A DNA stretch of 64,000 nucleotides from positions 3,100,001 through 3,164,000 of the forward strand of contig NZ_CP170198.1 in the NCBI RefSeq assembly GCF_042434915.1. Direction: 5' to 3'. This DNA comes from Aquimarina sp042434915. Lineage in GTDB: Bacteria; Bacteroidota; Bacteroidia; Flavobacteriales; Flavobacteriaceae. The notes below the pieces were generated by a model. The model saw nothing but the letters and a program-made list of their open reading frames with translations. It had not been told where the DNA came from and ran no database searches. A program made the translations under genes and the position numbers. Positions 8,474 through 18,100 of the stretch are shown here, piece after piece; positions within the stretch are counted from its first letter, which is position 1; every line of letters begins with the position of its first letter.

Positions 8474-9172
8474 ATGGTAAAAAAGCTAAGTTTCTATATT
8501 GTATTAATATTTTTATTTTCTTCATGTAAAGAGACCAAACGAATCTTTATAGCAGATCACTATGCTGATTGCATGGGTGTAGGTCCCCAAAAATGTATGC
8601 TAATCAAAGAAAGGTTACACGACGAATGGACACTATTTTATGATCAAATTGAAGGTTTTAATTATCAAGAAGGTTTTTCATACGAAATAGAAGTCGAAAT
8701 CAATACAATAAAAAACCCCCCAGCAGATGGATCCACATTAACCTATGTGCTATCCAAAATATTAAACAAAGAGAAATCAGAATCTATCGAAGAGACACCA
8801 GATCAACAACCAATTACGGTAGCGTATGAAGCTATATCACGAGGTTTCTATCTTGCAACAAGTATTACGAAAGAAACCATTATGACTACGCGTGATCAAA
8901 ATAGGAAAGAAACAGTTTCAAAAGAATGTTCAAAAGAGACATGGAATAAAATTTTAAGTCTAATTAAACCTATTGATATTAAAGCTATTAATGCCTTACA
9001 AGCTCCAAGTGGTAAACGACTATTTGATGGAGCAGCGCATGCACAATTAAAGATAATATCTATAGATACTAGCTACACCTCTGCAAGTTTCGATCATGGG
9101 GAACCTCCAGCTCAATTAAAGTCATTAGTAAACCATATACTCTCATTGGGAGAAAGTGTTGAAAAGGAATAA
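8474..9172 (+). CDS. DUF4377-containing lipoprotein
   Basis: This 232-residue protein has a lipobox (FLFSSC, Cys18). Residues about 25-100 match the DUF4377 pattern: a CMGVGPQKCMLIKE motif with two cysteines, then DEWTLFYDQIEGFNYQEG and a PPADGS turn before a hydrophobic strand. DUF4377 domains are found in META/HslJ-like envelope proteins. The second half (about 120-225) is a separate alpha/beta-looking domain that I cannot assign. No catalytic residues are apparent. It ends 32 bases before sufE, whose promoter overlaps its 3' end. Confidence 0.8.
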   Translation: MVKKLSFYIVLIFLFSSCKETKRIFIADHYADCMGVGPQKCMLIKERLHDEWTLFYDQIEGFNYQEGFSYEIEVEINTIKNPPADGSTLTYVLSKILNKEKSESIEETPDQQPITVAYEAISRGFYLATSITKETIMTTRDQNRKETVSKECSKETWNKILSLIKPIDIKAINALQAPSGKRLFDGAAHAQLKIISIDTSYTSASFDHGEPPAQLKSLVNHILSLGESVEKE

Positions 9173-9189
9173 TAGATGTTGTACTTTTG
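9159..9189 (+). promoter_or_regulatory. Promoter of the sufE-sufT unit
   Basis: TTG at 9159-9161 is followed by 20 bases and TACTTTTG at 9182-9189. This is the Bacteroidota -33/-7 arrangement at the expected spacing, and the -7 box is 15 bases before the sufE ATG. The sdhC promoter has the same TTG-N20-TACTTTTG layout. Confidence 0.7.
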
Positions 9190-9204
9190 TAAAAAATATA
9201 AGCT

Positions 9205-9627
9205 ATGTCTATACAAGAAATACAAGAGGAAATCGTAGACGAGTTCGGTATGTTTGATGATTGGATGCAGCGCTACGAATATATGATTGAGTTAGGCAAA
9301 TCGTTACCCTTGATAAGTGAAAAATATAAAACGGATGATAATATTATTAAAGGTTGTCAAAGTAAAGTTTGGGTTCATGCAGAAATGAAAAATGACAAGA
9401 TCACCTTTACAGCCGATAGCGATGCAATTATTACAAAAGGTATTATAGCTATTTTAATACGTGCATTTTCAAATCAGCATCCACAAGATATTATTGATGC
9501 CAACACAGATTTCATCGATCAAATAGGATTAAAGGAGCATTTGTCACCCACTAGAGCAAATGGTTTGGTAAGTATGATTAAGCAACTTAAATTATACGCA
9601 ATTGCGTACCAAACTCAATTAAAATAA
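9205..9627 (+). CDS. sufE: Sulfur acceptor SufE
   Basis: SufE takes the persulfide sulfur from SufS and delivers it to SufB, stimulating the desulfurase. The 140-residue protein has the active-site Cys51 in IIKGCQSKVWV and the later block SPTRANGLVSMI. Length and motif order match the family. It begins a short unit with sufT 11 bases downstream and a DUF2480 gene after that. SufE is also the partner in CsdA-CsdE systems, but the suf neighbourhood favours SufE. Confidence 0.95.
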   Translation: MSIQEIQEEIVDEFGMFDDWMQRYEYMIELGKSLPLISEKYKTDDNIIKGCQSKVWVHAEMKNDKITFTADSDAIITKGIIAILIRAFSNQHPQDIIDANTDFIDQIGLKEHLSPTRANGLVSMIKQLKLYAIAYQTQLK

Positions 9628-9638
9628 CATTACAAACT

Positions 9639-9965
9639 ATGAGCGAAACAACAATAGATACAAACGAACTGGGAGAGAAAATTGTAAAAGTTATTAAAAC
9701 TATATACGATCCCGAAATCCCAGTAGATATATACGAACTGGGACTTATTTATGATGTCTTTGTAAATGAAGATTATGATGTAAAGATTTTAATGACACTG
9801 ACCTCACCAAATTGTCCTGTTGCAGAATCACTTCCTGAAGAAGTAAGAGAAAAAGTTAAATCTCTCAATGCAGTAAATGATGTTGAGGTAGAACTTACGT
9901 TTGAACCAACGTGGTCTCAAGATTTGATGAGCGAGGAAGCTAAATTAGAATTGGGCATGTTATAA
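9639..9965 (+). CDS. sufT: SufT / MIP18-family (DUF59) Fe-S maturation factor
   Basis: The 108-residue protein is a single DUF59 domain. It shows DPEIPVDIYELGLIYDV, then LTSPNCPVAESLP with the conserved Cys59, and the FEPTWSQDLM tail. DUF59 proteins of Suf loci assist maturation of iron-sulfur proteins downstream of the scaffold; the eukaryotic relative is the CIA factor MIP18. It follows sufE by 11 bases and is very likely co-transcribed with it. Confidence 0.9.
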   Translation: MSETTIDTNELGEKIVKVIKTIYDPEIPVDIYELGLIYDVFVNEDYDVKILMTLTSPNCPVAESLPEEVREKVKSLNAVNDVEVELTFEPTWSQDLMSEEAKLELGML

Positions 9966-10029
9966 TAAACTGTCCAAAATCTTACGAATCATAACAGGTA
10001 TAACATATAGATTCTTTTAGGTTGAAGCT

Positions 10030-10536
10030 ATGGAGGAAGAAATTATTAATAGAGTAGCACAAAATCAAAAACTTATAACTTTTGATTTAGAACAGTATTA
10101 TCCAGAAGGCGAGAGAATTTTATTTGATATAAAAAATTGGTTATTTGAAGAACTAATTTTAAAGGAAAAGGATTTTAGAGAACATATAGCGCAACATGAC
10201 TGGACACAATACAAAAACGCTTATGTTGCATTACACTGTTCTACAGATGCCATTATTCCTGGATGGGCATATCTTTTATTAGCAACCTCAATAGCTCCTT
10301 ATAGTACAGAGGTAGTGGTAGGCACACTAGAAACACTAGAAACACATCTTTATCAAACTATATTAAATGATTTAGACTATTCGGCTTATAAAGATAAATA
10401 CGTAATAATTAAAGGGTGCGCTCATAAGCCTGTACCACCCAATGCATATACTATGGCCATACAGAAACTACAACCACTTGTTAGGAGTTTGCGATATGGT
10501 GAAGCGTGTTCATCTGTTCCATTATTTAAACGGTAA
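10030..10536 (+). CDS. DUF2480 family protein
   Basis: The 168-residue soluble protein matches DUF2480, a Bacteroidota family often found next to suf genes. Recognisable blocks are ITFDLEQYYPEGERILFDIK, the central CSTDAIIPGWAYLLLAT and the C-terminal IIKGCAHKPVPPNAY. No membrane segment, nucleotide-binding loop or known catalytic motif is seen. Two conserved-looking cysteines (in HCSTD and KGCAH) could bind metal, but that is inference. It is 64 bases after sufT in the same direction and is probably the last gene of that unit. Confidence 0.85.
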   Translation: MEEEIINRVAQNQKLITFDLEQYYPEGERILFDIKNWLFEELILKEKDFREHIAQHDWTQYKNAYVALHCSTDAIIPGWAYLLLATSIAPYSTEVVVGTLETLETHLYQTILNDLDYSAYKDKYVIIKGCAHKPVPPNAYTMAIQKLQPLVRSLRYGEACSSVPLFKR

Positions 10537-10710
10537 AGTTGTTAATCGATAAAAAAAGCTTTTTGTCGAAAATCAGCTCTTATACTTACGTAACTGTTAT
10601 CTAGAACTACATGCATTAGTATCTTTACACATATAAAATGTATTTAAATTAATCTATAGCGTTGTATAACAAAAGCTCTAAAAAAATATTCTTATAAAAC
10701 TACTATTAAC

Positions 10711-11631
10711 ATGAAGAAAACTTTTATCACACTAGCTGTATTAGTGAGTGTTGCAACTACTTATGCTCAAGAAGAAACCAAAGAAGAAACACCAAAAGAC
10801 GGGTGGAGTGATTCTGGCAAGTTGAGTTTGCTTTTCAATCAGTCAGCTTTTAATGCAGAATGGCAGGGTGGAGGTACCTCTAACATTGCAGGTAATGTAT
10901 CATTAACATATGATTTCAATTATCGCAAAGGCGATTTAACATGGGATAACAAAGTATTAGCTGACTATGGGCTTACTAAGTTAAAAGATCAAGAATTTGT
11001 AAGAAAAACAAATGATCGATTAGAACTCAATTCAATCCTAGGTAAACAGATCAACGAATCTAATTGGTTTTATTCTTTCTTTTTAAACTTTAGAACTCAA
11101 TTTGATGCTGGTTATGATTATTTTCAAGAAGATATCATAGAGAACGGTGAAGTTATCGGTTCAAGAGAAGCTCGTATAGAAACAACTCATTTTTTATCAC
11201 CAGGTTTCTTGCAAGCTGGACCTGGATTATTATGGAAGAAAAGTGATAATTTAAAAGTAAATTTTGCTCCAGCAACTGCAAAATTAATCTTCGTAGACGA
11301 TGCTTTTACTAGTACGCCTAACTATGTCGATGGAGATTATTTTGGTGTTGATGCCAATGAATCTACACGCTTCGAATTTGGAGCAGCTATTAGTGGTTAC
11401 GCAAAGTTTGATTTGGTTAAAAATGTATCTATGGAGAACATTTTGAACTTATATGCTAACTACCTAGAAGATCCACAAAATGTTGATATAGATTACACGG
11501 CAAATATAGCTATGAGCATCAATGATTTTATGTCTGCCAATATAACATTCCAAGCAATTTATGATGACAATGCCGTAAAAGGTTTTCAAATACGTGAAGT
11601 TTTTGGATTAGGAATCAACTACGGATTCTAA
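10711..11631 (+). CDS. DUF3078 outer-membrane beta-barrel protein, copy 1
   Basis: The 306-residue protein has a cleavable signal peptide ending near residue 20 (VATTYAQ) and alternating aromatic/polar strands typical of a beta-barrel, ending in an aromatic residue (NYGF). It matches DUF3078, whose markers include LLFNQSAFNAEWQGGGTSN and FNYRKGDLTWDNK. DUF3078 proteins are restricted to Bacteroidota and their function is unknown. The next gene is a diverged tandem copy. A terminator at 11660 separates the two. Confidence 0.88.
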   Translation: MKKTFITLAVLVSVATTYAQEETKEETPKDGWSDSGKLSLLFNQSAFNAEWQGGGTSNIAGNVSLTYDFNYRKGDLTWDNKVLADYGLTKLKDQEFVRKTNDRLELNSILGKQINESNWFYSFFLNFRTQFDAGYDYFQEDIIENGEVIGSREARIETTHFLSPGFLQAGPGLLWKKSDNLKVNFAPATAKLIFVDDAFTSTPNYVDGDYFGVDANESTRFEFGAAISGYAKFDLVKNVSMENILNLYANYLEDPQNVDIDYTANIAMSINDFMSANITFQAIYDDNAVKGFQIREVFGLGINYGF

Positions 11632-11659
11632 CAATAGATTTTACCAAAAAATTAAAGTG

Positions 11660-11685
11660 TGCCTCCTTATAAGGGAGGCATTTTT
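11660..11685 (+). terminator. Terminator after DUF3078 copy 1
   Basis: TGCCTCC pairs with GGAGGCA around a 7-base loop, followed by five T. Confidence 0.85.
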
Positions 11686-11752
11686 CTTATATAAAAAACT
11701 AATAAATTTCTTTGATAGCCGTTATCAATACTAAGCACTCTTTATATTTGCA

Positions 11753-11760
11753 TTTTTGAA
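11753..11760 (+). promoter_or_regulatory. -7 box for DUF3078 copy 2
   Basis: TATATTTG lies 19 bases before the ATG at 11780. A TACTAA half-site like those upstream of sufS occurs at 11729-11734. Confidence 0.5.
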
Positions 11761-11779
11761 ATTGACTTAATTTTGAAGG

Positions 11780-12679
11780 ATGAGAAATTATCTTCTATAT
11801 GTTGTAACTACCTTGAATTTTTTTGCGGCGTATTCCCAACAAAAAAATGTTGAAAAGGATTCTATAGATGGATGGAAAACACAAACCAAAATTGCCACGC
11901 TAATTAATCAAGCAGCATTTAACAACAATTGGCAAGGTGGAGGGACAACTAATCTTGCAGGGAATATTACGGTAAAATTCGATTTTAATTATAGAAAAGG
12001 AAGTCTAACACTTAACAATCGTTTTTTAGCAGATTATGGACTTACTAAAATAAAAGATAAAAAATTCACTCGTAAGACCAACGATAGGATGGAGCTCAAC
12101 TCGGTTCTTAGTAAAAGAATCAAAACATCAAGTTGGTATTATTCTTATTTTCTCAATTTTAAATCCCAATTCGACAAAGGTTTTCGTTTCGAAAAAGAGC
12201 CTGATACCGATGAGGAGATACGTATCGAAGAAACACGCTTCTTTTCTCCAGCCTATATTCAAACAGGTCCAGGTATTTTATGGAAAAAAAGTGATTTACT
12301 ATATATAAACATCGCACCAATAACAGCGAGAATGATTTTTGTAGATAACCGATTTACGGAAGGGGAGGATTACGAAGACGGAGATTATTTTGGATTAGAT
12401 AAAGGTGAAACATCAAGGTTCGAATTTGGAGGATCTGTTTCTATGTACGCAAAGTTTACAATCATGAAAAACATATCCCTAGAAAACACTTTGAACTTTT
12501 ACTCCAATTATATTGAGGATGCTTACAATATTGATATTGATTATATGATGAACCTACAACTCAAGGTGAACAAATACATCTCAACTACCTTAGCTTTTCA
12601 AGCTATATATGATGACAATGCAACCGATGGTTTTCAAATAAGAGAAATTCTTGGTTTTGGACTTACCTATAGTTTTTAA
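11780..12679 (+). CDS. DUF3078 outer-membrane beta-barrel protein, copy 2
   Basis: The 299-residue paralogue of the preceding gene is alignable throughout: signal peptide to about residue 20 (FFAAYSQ), AAFNNNWQGGGTTNLAGN, YRKGSLTLNNRFLADYGLTK, and an aromatic C-terminus (TYSF). It differs mainly in the middle, where an acidic loop near residues 135-150 is shorter than in copy 1. It has its own promoter, so the two copies can be regulated separately. Its stop is one base from the stop of the convergent hflX gene, leaving no room for a terminator. Confidence 0.88.
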   Translation: MRNYLLYVVTTLNFFAAYSQQKNVEKDSIDGWKTQTKIATLINQAAFNNNWQGGGTTNLAGNITVKFDFNYRKGSLTLNNRFLADYGLTKIKDKKFTRKTNDRMELNSVLSKRIKTSSWYYSYFLNFKSQFDKGFRFEKEPDTDEEIRIEETRFFSPAYIQTGPGILWKKSDLLYINIAPITARMIFVDNRFTEGEDYEDGDYFGLDKGETSRFEFGGSVSMYAKFTIMKNISLENTLNFYSNYIEDAYNIDIDYMMNLQLKVNKYISTTLAFQAIYDDNATDGFQIREILGFGLTYSF

Positions 12680-12680
12680 A

Positions 12681-13901
12681 TTACTGGTTGTGCTCTTGCT
12701 CCATGAATTCTGGATATAAAAAACTGTTATAAGGGAAACGAGTTACATGTATTTCACGAATTTCTTGATACACTCGTTTCTTAAACTCTTCGATATTTTC
12801 TTTATTAATGGCAGATATAAATAAAGCATTGTCACCAATCTTACTCATCCAAGTATCTTTCCATTCATCCAATGTATAGTGAGCTTTGGTTCGTTCTGTA
12901 GTAAGGTCATCTACTTCAATAGTTTCGTGCGAATACGTATCTATTTTATTGAAAACCATAATCATAGGTTTGTCCAAGCTTTTAATCTCTTCCAAAATTT
13001 TATGTACCGAATCAATATGATCCTCAAATTGTGGGTGAGAAATATCAACTACATGCAATAATAAATCAGCCTCTCTAACCTCGTCCAATGTACTCTTAAA
13101 ACTTTCTACTAATTGTGTAGGTAGCTTTCTTATAAAACCAACCGTATCACTTAATAAAAACGGTAAGTTGCCTATTACTACTTTACGTACAGTGGTATCG
13201 AGTGTTGCAAATAATTTATTTTCGGCAAACACCTCACTTTTGGCAAGGACATTCATTAACGTCGATTTCCCAACATTTGTATATCCGACCAAAGCTACAC
13301 GTACTAATTGACCCCGGTTTCCTCGTTGTGTAGCCATTTGTTTATCAATGGTAAGTAATTTTTTCTTTAGTAAAGAAATCCGGTCTCTCACGATACGTCT
13401 ATCGGTTTCAATTTCGGTCTCACCAGGACCACGCATTCCTATACCTCCTCGTTGACGTTCCAAATGCGTCCACATTCCCATTAGCCGCGGTAATAAGTAT
13501 TGATACTGTGCAAGTTCAACTTGAGTTCTAGCATAACTCGTCTGCGCACGTTGGGCAAAAATATCAAGAATAAGATTTGTACGATCAATAATTTTTGCTT
13601 TTAAAATACGCTCAATATTACGTTGCTGGGCAGGTGTTAGTTCATCGTCAAAAACTATGGTACCAATATCATGTTGCTCAACATACGCCAAAACCTCCTC
13701 CATTTTACCAGTTCCTATAAAAGTTTTAGAGTTAGGTTTTTCCATCTTTTGAGTAAAACGCTTAACCACTTCGCCTCCCGCCGTATATGTTAAAAACGCT
13801 AACTCATCCAAAAACTCGTTAAGCTTTTCTTCATTTTGATGTTTTGTAACAATGCCAATTAATATGGCTTTTTCGTACTCAAAGTCTTTTTTTTCTAACA
13901 T
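12681..13901 (-). CDS. hflX: Ribosome-associated GTPase HflX
   Basis: HflX binds the 50S subunit and splits stalled ribosomes, often under heat stress. The 406-residue protein has the HflX N-terminal domain (TAGGEVVKRFTQK, SKTFIGTGKMEEV), the glycine-rich linker RQRGGIGMRGPGETEIE, and a GTPase domain with G1 GYTNVGKST, G3 DTVGF and G4 NKID. Length is typical. It is transcribed alone on the minus strand, converging on the DUF3078 pair. Confidence 0.96.
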   Translation of the reverse strand: MLEKKDFEYEKAILIGIVTKHQNEEKLNEFLDELAFLTYTAGGEVVKRFTQKMEKPNSKTFIGTGKMEEVLAYVEQHDIGTIVFDDELTPAQQRNIERILKAKIIDRTNLILDIFAQRAQTSYARTQVELAQYQYLLPRLMGMWTHLERQRGGIGMRGPGETEIETDRRIVRDRISLLKKKLLTIDKQMATQRGNRGQLVRVALVGYTNVGKSTLMNVLAKSEVFAENKLFATLDTTVRKVVIGNLPFLLSDTVGFIRKLPTQLVESFKSTLDEVREADLLLHVVDISHPQFEDHIDSVHKILEEIKSLDKPMIMVFNKIDTYSHETIEVDDLTTERTKAHYTLDEWKDTWMSKIGDNALFISAINKENIEEFKKRVYQEIREIHVTRFPYNSFLYPEFMEQEHNQ

Positions 13902-13948
13902 CGATCTTGCTTTAATCTACGTGTGCTTACAGCTACGTTATTTGTTTC

Positions 13949-13956
13949 CAAAGGTA
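13949..13956 (-). promoter_or_regulatory. -7 box for hflX
   Basis: The minus strand reads TACCTTTG, fitting TAnnTTTG, about 48 bases before the hflX ATG. No -33 TTG is seen at normal spacing. Confidence 0.45.
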
Positions 13957-14012
13957 CAACATTGTATGGGTTTGAATTTGTACTTTAGGAGTTTCTTATA
14001 ATTTCTTCCTAC

Positions 14013-14984
14013 ATGCAATTACCATTTTTTAACGCGTCAAAAAAAAAATCGCTTTATACGCTAGCTTTTTACAATCTCGAAAACTTATTTGATACTGTAA
14101 ATGATCCTATAACCTTGGACGATGACTTTCTGCCAAATGCAGAGCGAAGTTGGAATCGTAAACGTTACCAAAAGAAGTTGTACAAATTAAGCTCTGTAAT
14201 AGTACAAATAGGAAGTTCTAAAACCAACAAACCACCCTCACTGGTAGGAGTGTCAGAAGTTGAAAACAAAAAAGTTTTATCAGATTTGGTAAATAGCAAA
14301 AAAATGAAACGCTTTAATTACGGCATTGTTCATTTTGATTCGCCTGATGAGCGGGGTATAGATGTCGGACTCCTGTATCAAAAAGAACATTTTAAAGTAA
14401 TTACTTCAAAAACAATTAGCATCCTAGTAGATAATGAACCAGGAGTAAGAGATTTTACAAGAGATATTTTGCATGTTGAGGGCTTATTAAATAATGAAAA
14501 AATACATGTATTAGTAAATCATTGGCCTTCAAGAAGGGAAGGTGCAGATAGTACTGCATATAAACGCATTATAGCTGCTAAAAAAAATCGGGAGCTAATT
14601 CAACAAATTCGTGCTCAAAACCCAGCGTCAAAAATTGTTGTAATGGGTGATTTTAATGATGACCCAAGTAGTGAGAGTATAAAAAAATACTTGGTTCAAC
14701 AGGATTTTTACAATCCAATGGAAAAATTACATACTAGATATCGTGGCACGTTAAGTTATCGAAGCCAATGGTACAGTTTTGATCAAATTATCTTGAGTCA
14801 TTCTTTTCATAAATTTGAGCAAGGAAAACATAGCTTCAATCATGCCGACATATTTGATAGAAAATACGTAAAGGTTTTTAAAGGACGTTATAAAGGGAGC
14901 CCTTTTCGTACGTATGTAGGACCAGATTATCAAGGAGGATATAGTGATCATTTTCCCGTATTCGTTACCTTAAAATTGAATTAA
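14013..14984 (+). CDS. Endonuclease/exonuclease/phosphatase family protein (cytosolic)
   Basis: The 323-residue protein is a stand-alone EEP domain. It has the N-terminal AFYNLENLFDT motif with the metal-binding Glu, VLVNHWPSRR, the catalytic VMGDFNDDPSS (GDFNDD at 212-217) and the C-terminal GGYSDHFPVFVTL. All active-site blocks of the DNase I-like fold are present. No signal peptide is predicted, so it should stay in the cytosol. The substrate could be DNA, RNA or a phospholipid. The next gene encodes a much larger secreted EEP protein. Confidence 0.9.
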   Translation: MQLPFFNASKKKSLYTLAFYNLENLFDTVNDPITLDDDFLPNAERSWNRKRYQKKLYKLSSVIVQIGSSKTNKPPSLVGVSEVENKKVLSDLVNSKKMKRFNYGIVHFDSPDERGIDVGLLYQKEHFKVITSKTISILVDNEPGVRDFTRDILHVEGLLNNEKIHVLVNHWPSRREGADSTAYKRIIAAKKNRELIQQIRAQNPASKIVVMGDFNDDPSSESIKKYLVQQDFYNPMEKLHTRYRGTLSYRSQWYSFDQIILSHSFHKFEQGKHSFNHADIFDRKYVKVFKGRYKGSPFRTYVGPDYQGGYSDHFPVFVTLKLN

Positions 14985-15111
14985 AAGTAAATTAAGTTTG
15001 GAAAAAAAACAGTACATTGTTATTTAAAGGTTTGATAATCTTAAATACTTACCCGAGTTTACCACGATTTTCTAAATTGCCATGGTATAAATTATATTTA
15101 AAACACACACA

Positions 15112-18100
15112 ATGAATCTCAAATTACTCTTCACTTTTTTGGTGACAATTACCCTATGCCGTACTATGAGTAGTACCGCACAAACCATTTTTATTAATGA
15201 AATTCACTATGACAATTCGGGCACGGATATTAATGAAGCTATAGAAATTGCTGGTCCCGCAGGGACAGATCTAAGTGGGTGGAGTCTTATTTTATATAAT
15301 GGAGCCACTTCTCAAATGTATAGAACAATTAATTTATCGGGTACAATTATTAACCAACAAAATGGGTATGGAACTTTGGTAGAGCTATTACCCTCTAATG
15401 GTATACAAAATGGAGCACCCGATGGTATCGCATTAGTAAACTCAGCCAATGCAGTTATTCAGTTTTTAAGTTATGAAGGGGTTATTGATGCAACAGATGG
15501 ACCCGCGGCAGGAATTACAAGCGTTGATATTGGAGTTTCAGAAACCAATACCACCCAAGTGGGTGCATCTTTACAACTTATAGGAAATGGAACAAACTAT
15601 GCTGATTTTGACTGGCAAGTTTTAAATACAAATACGTATGGAGCCATAAATTCAAATCAGACTTTTGAAACTACAATGATTACTCCACTTATTAATGAAT
15701 TTGTGTTTAATCATACAGGTTCAGATACAGATGAGTTTTTAGAAATTGTAGCAGGTCCCAACACCGATTTATCTGAGTATACAGTACTAGTAATTGAAGG
15801 CGACAGTGAGACTGCAGGAACGATCGATCAAGTTATACAGCTTGCCACTACAAATTCATTGGGGTACTTAACAATTTTTTTTCCACCTAATGCTGTTGAG
15901 AATGGATCTTTAACGCTTCTTTTGGTTAAGAATTTTACGGGAACTTTAGGTGAGGATGTAGATAGTGACAATGATGCTCAATTTGATAGTACTCCTTGGG
16001 AAGCAATTTTGGATGCAGTGGGTGTTTATGACGGAGGAGACTCTGATAGTATATATACCAATGTAGTACTAACACCATACTTTGATTCTGGTATTTTTAC
16101 TGTAGGTGGAGCTTCAAGGTTACCTAATGCTATCGACACAGACTCCGTCTTAGATTGGACACGTAATGATTTTGATGGTCAAGGCCTACCAAGTTTTCCT
16201 TTAGCAATGGCCCAACCAGGAGAAGCTATAAATACTCCAGGATTTAAAAACCAACTAGTTGCTCCAACTGCGCTAATCATTAATGAGCTCGATGCAGATA
16301 CTCAAGGTTCTGATGTTTTAGAGTTTATAGAATTATATGATGGTGGTATAGGGAATACTACTTTGGATGGCTACGTTATTGTAAATTATAACGGTAATGG
16401 CGATACAAGTTACAATGCATTTGACTTGGATGGCTTTTCTACTAATGCTGAAGGATATTTTGTAATCGGAAATGCTAACGTTGCAAATGTGAACTTGGTA
16501 GTACCCAATAACAGTTTTCAAAATGGAGCAGATGCCGTTGCTTTATATTTTGATGATGCAAATAGTTTTCCTAACGGAACGGCACTAACTACAAATCGTC
16601 TTATTGATGCCATTGTTTATGGTACAGATGATGATGATGACTTGGAATTGTTGGTTTTATTAGAAGAAAACTCCCCTCAACTTAATGAGAACAGTAACGG
16701 GAATAAAGATGGGGAATCTCTACAACGTATGCCAAATGGAACAGGTGGCCCCCTTAATACAAATACCTTTGTAGTCAAAAAACCAACACCAGGAGTTGCT
16801 AATGAAGCAATAATAGTAGAGCCTGGCGAGATTATTTCTATTGCAGCAGCTCGTGCAGCAGCAATTGGTACGCCAGTAACTATTACAGGAGTCCTTACAG
16901 CGACCGATAATTTTAAAGGACCAGCATTTATTCAAGATTCTACAGGTGGTATTGCTGTTTTTAATCAAGAACTACAATCGGATGCTAACTTTAAAATTGG
17001 AGATTCTTTGACTCTCACAGGTACCCGAGTAGCATTTAATGATCAAGTACAAATTGACTCGGTAGTGGATGTTGTTGCTAATGGAAAACCTAAGCAACCT
17101 ATTATACCCTTACCTATTACGCTATCAGAACTCGCCAATCATCCTGGAGAGTTAGTAATCGTAGAAAACACAGCATTTCCTAATCCAGGCGATTTACTTT
17201 TTGGTAATGCAAATTTTACTTTAACAGATGGTAGTGGTACAGGAGAGCTACGTATCGATAATGATGTAACTACGCTGGTAGGAAAAGTACAGCCAATAAC
17301 GTGTCCGCAACTTACAGGAGTCGTAGGTCGTTTTAGAGAATTTTATCAACTCTTACCTCGTAATGCTGATGATATGTCTTGTGCATTAGACTTCATTTCG
17401 CCAGGAGATACGATAGGATTTCCAAAAGAGGAAACTCTTGATGTCGTAACTTGGAATATCGAGTGGTTTGGAGACGAAGCCAATTCTCCAGTAGGCAACA
17501 ATCCAATGTCTGATGCTATTCAGCGAGACAGTACAGCTGTAGTATTAAAAAAGTTAAATGCAGATATTTATGCCGTGCAAGAAATTGCAGATGACGCACT
17601 ATTTGCAGAACTGGTAAGTGCACTACCAGGATATGATTTTATATTATCGGATGCATTTTCTAACCCTTCTTCTACCTCAAACGTTCAAAAAGTTGGATTT
17701 ATCTATAAAACTGAAACAGTTAACATAGTTGCTACACGTCCAATGTTTACTTCTATTCACCCCTTATATAATGGTGGCGATGCAAGTACAATAGACGATT
17801 ATCCTAATGAAACAACACGATTCTTTGCGAGTGGACGTTTACCATTTTTGATGACTGCAGATATAACAATAAATGGAGTAACCGAGCGTATGGATTTTAT
17901 TGCTTTGCACGCACGAGCAAATAGTGGTACAAATGCTCAAGACCGGTATGATATGCGTAAGTATGATGTCGAAGTGCTAAAAGATTCGCTGGACACCAAT
18001 TTTGCGAATAATAAAGTAGTGTTGTTAGGAGATTTCAATGATGATGTAGATGCTACAGTGGCAGATATAAGTTTAAAGATTTCTAGTTATGAGCAATATG

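Noticed and set aside
10545..10568. Hairpin CGATAAAAA/TTTTTGTCG after the DUF2480 gene as a terminator
   Set aside because: The stem is A/T rich with mismatches and lacks a following T run, so it was not listed.
16333..16521. Antisense ORFs inside the large secreted nuclease (also 16720-16968 and 18858-19067)
   Set aside because: Low-complexity readings opposite a long coding sequence, with no homology or start signals.
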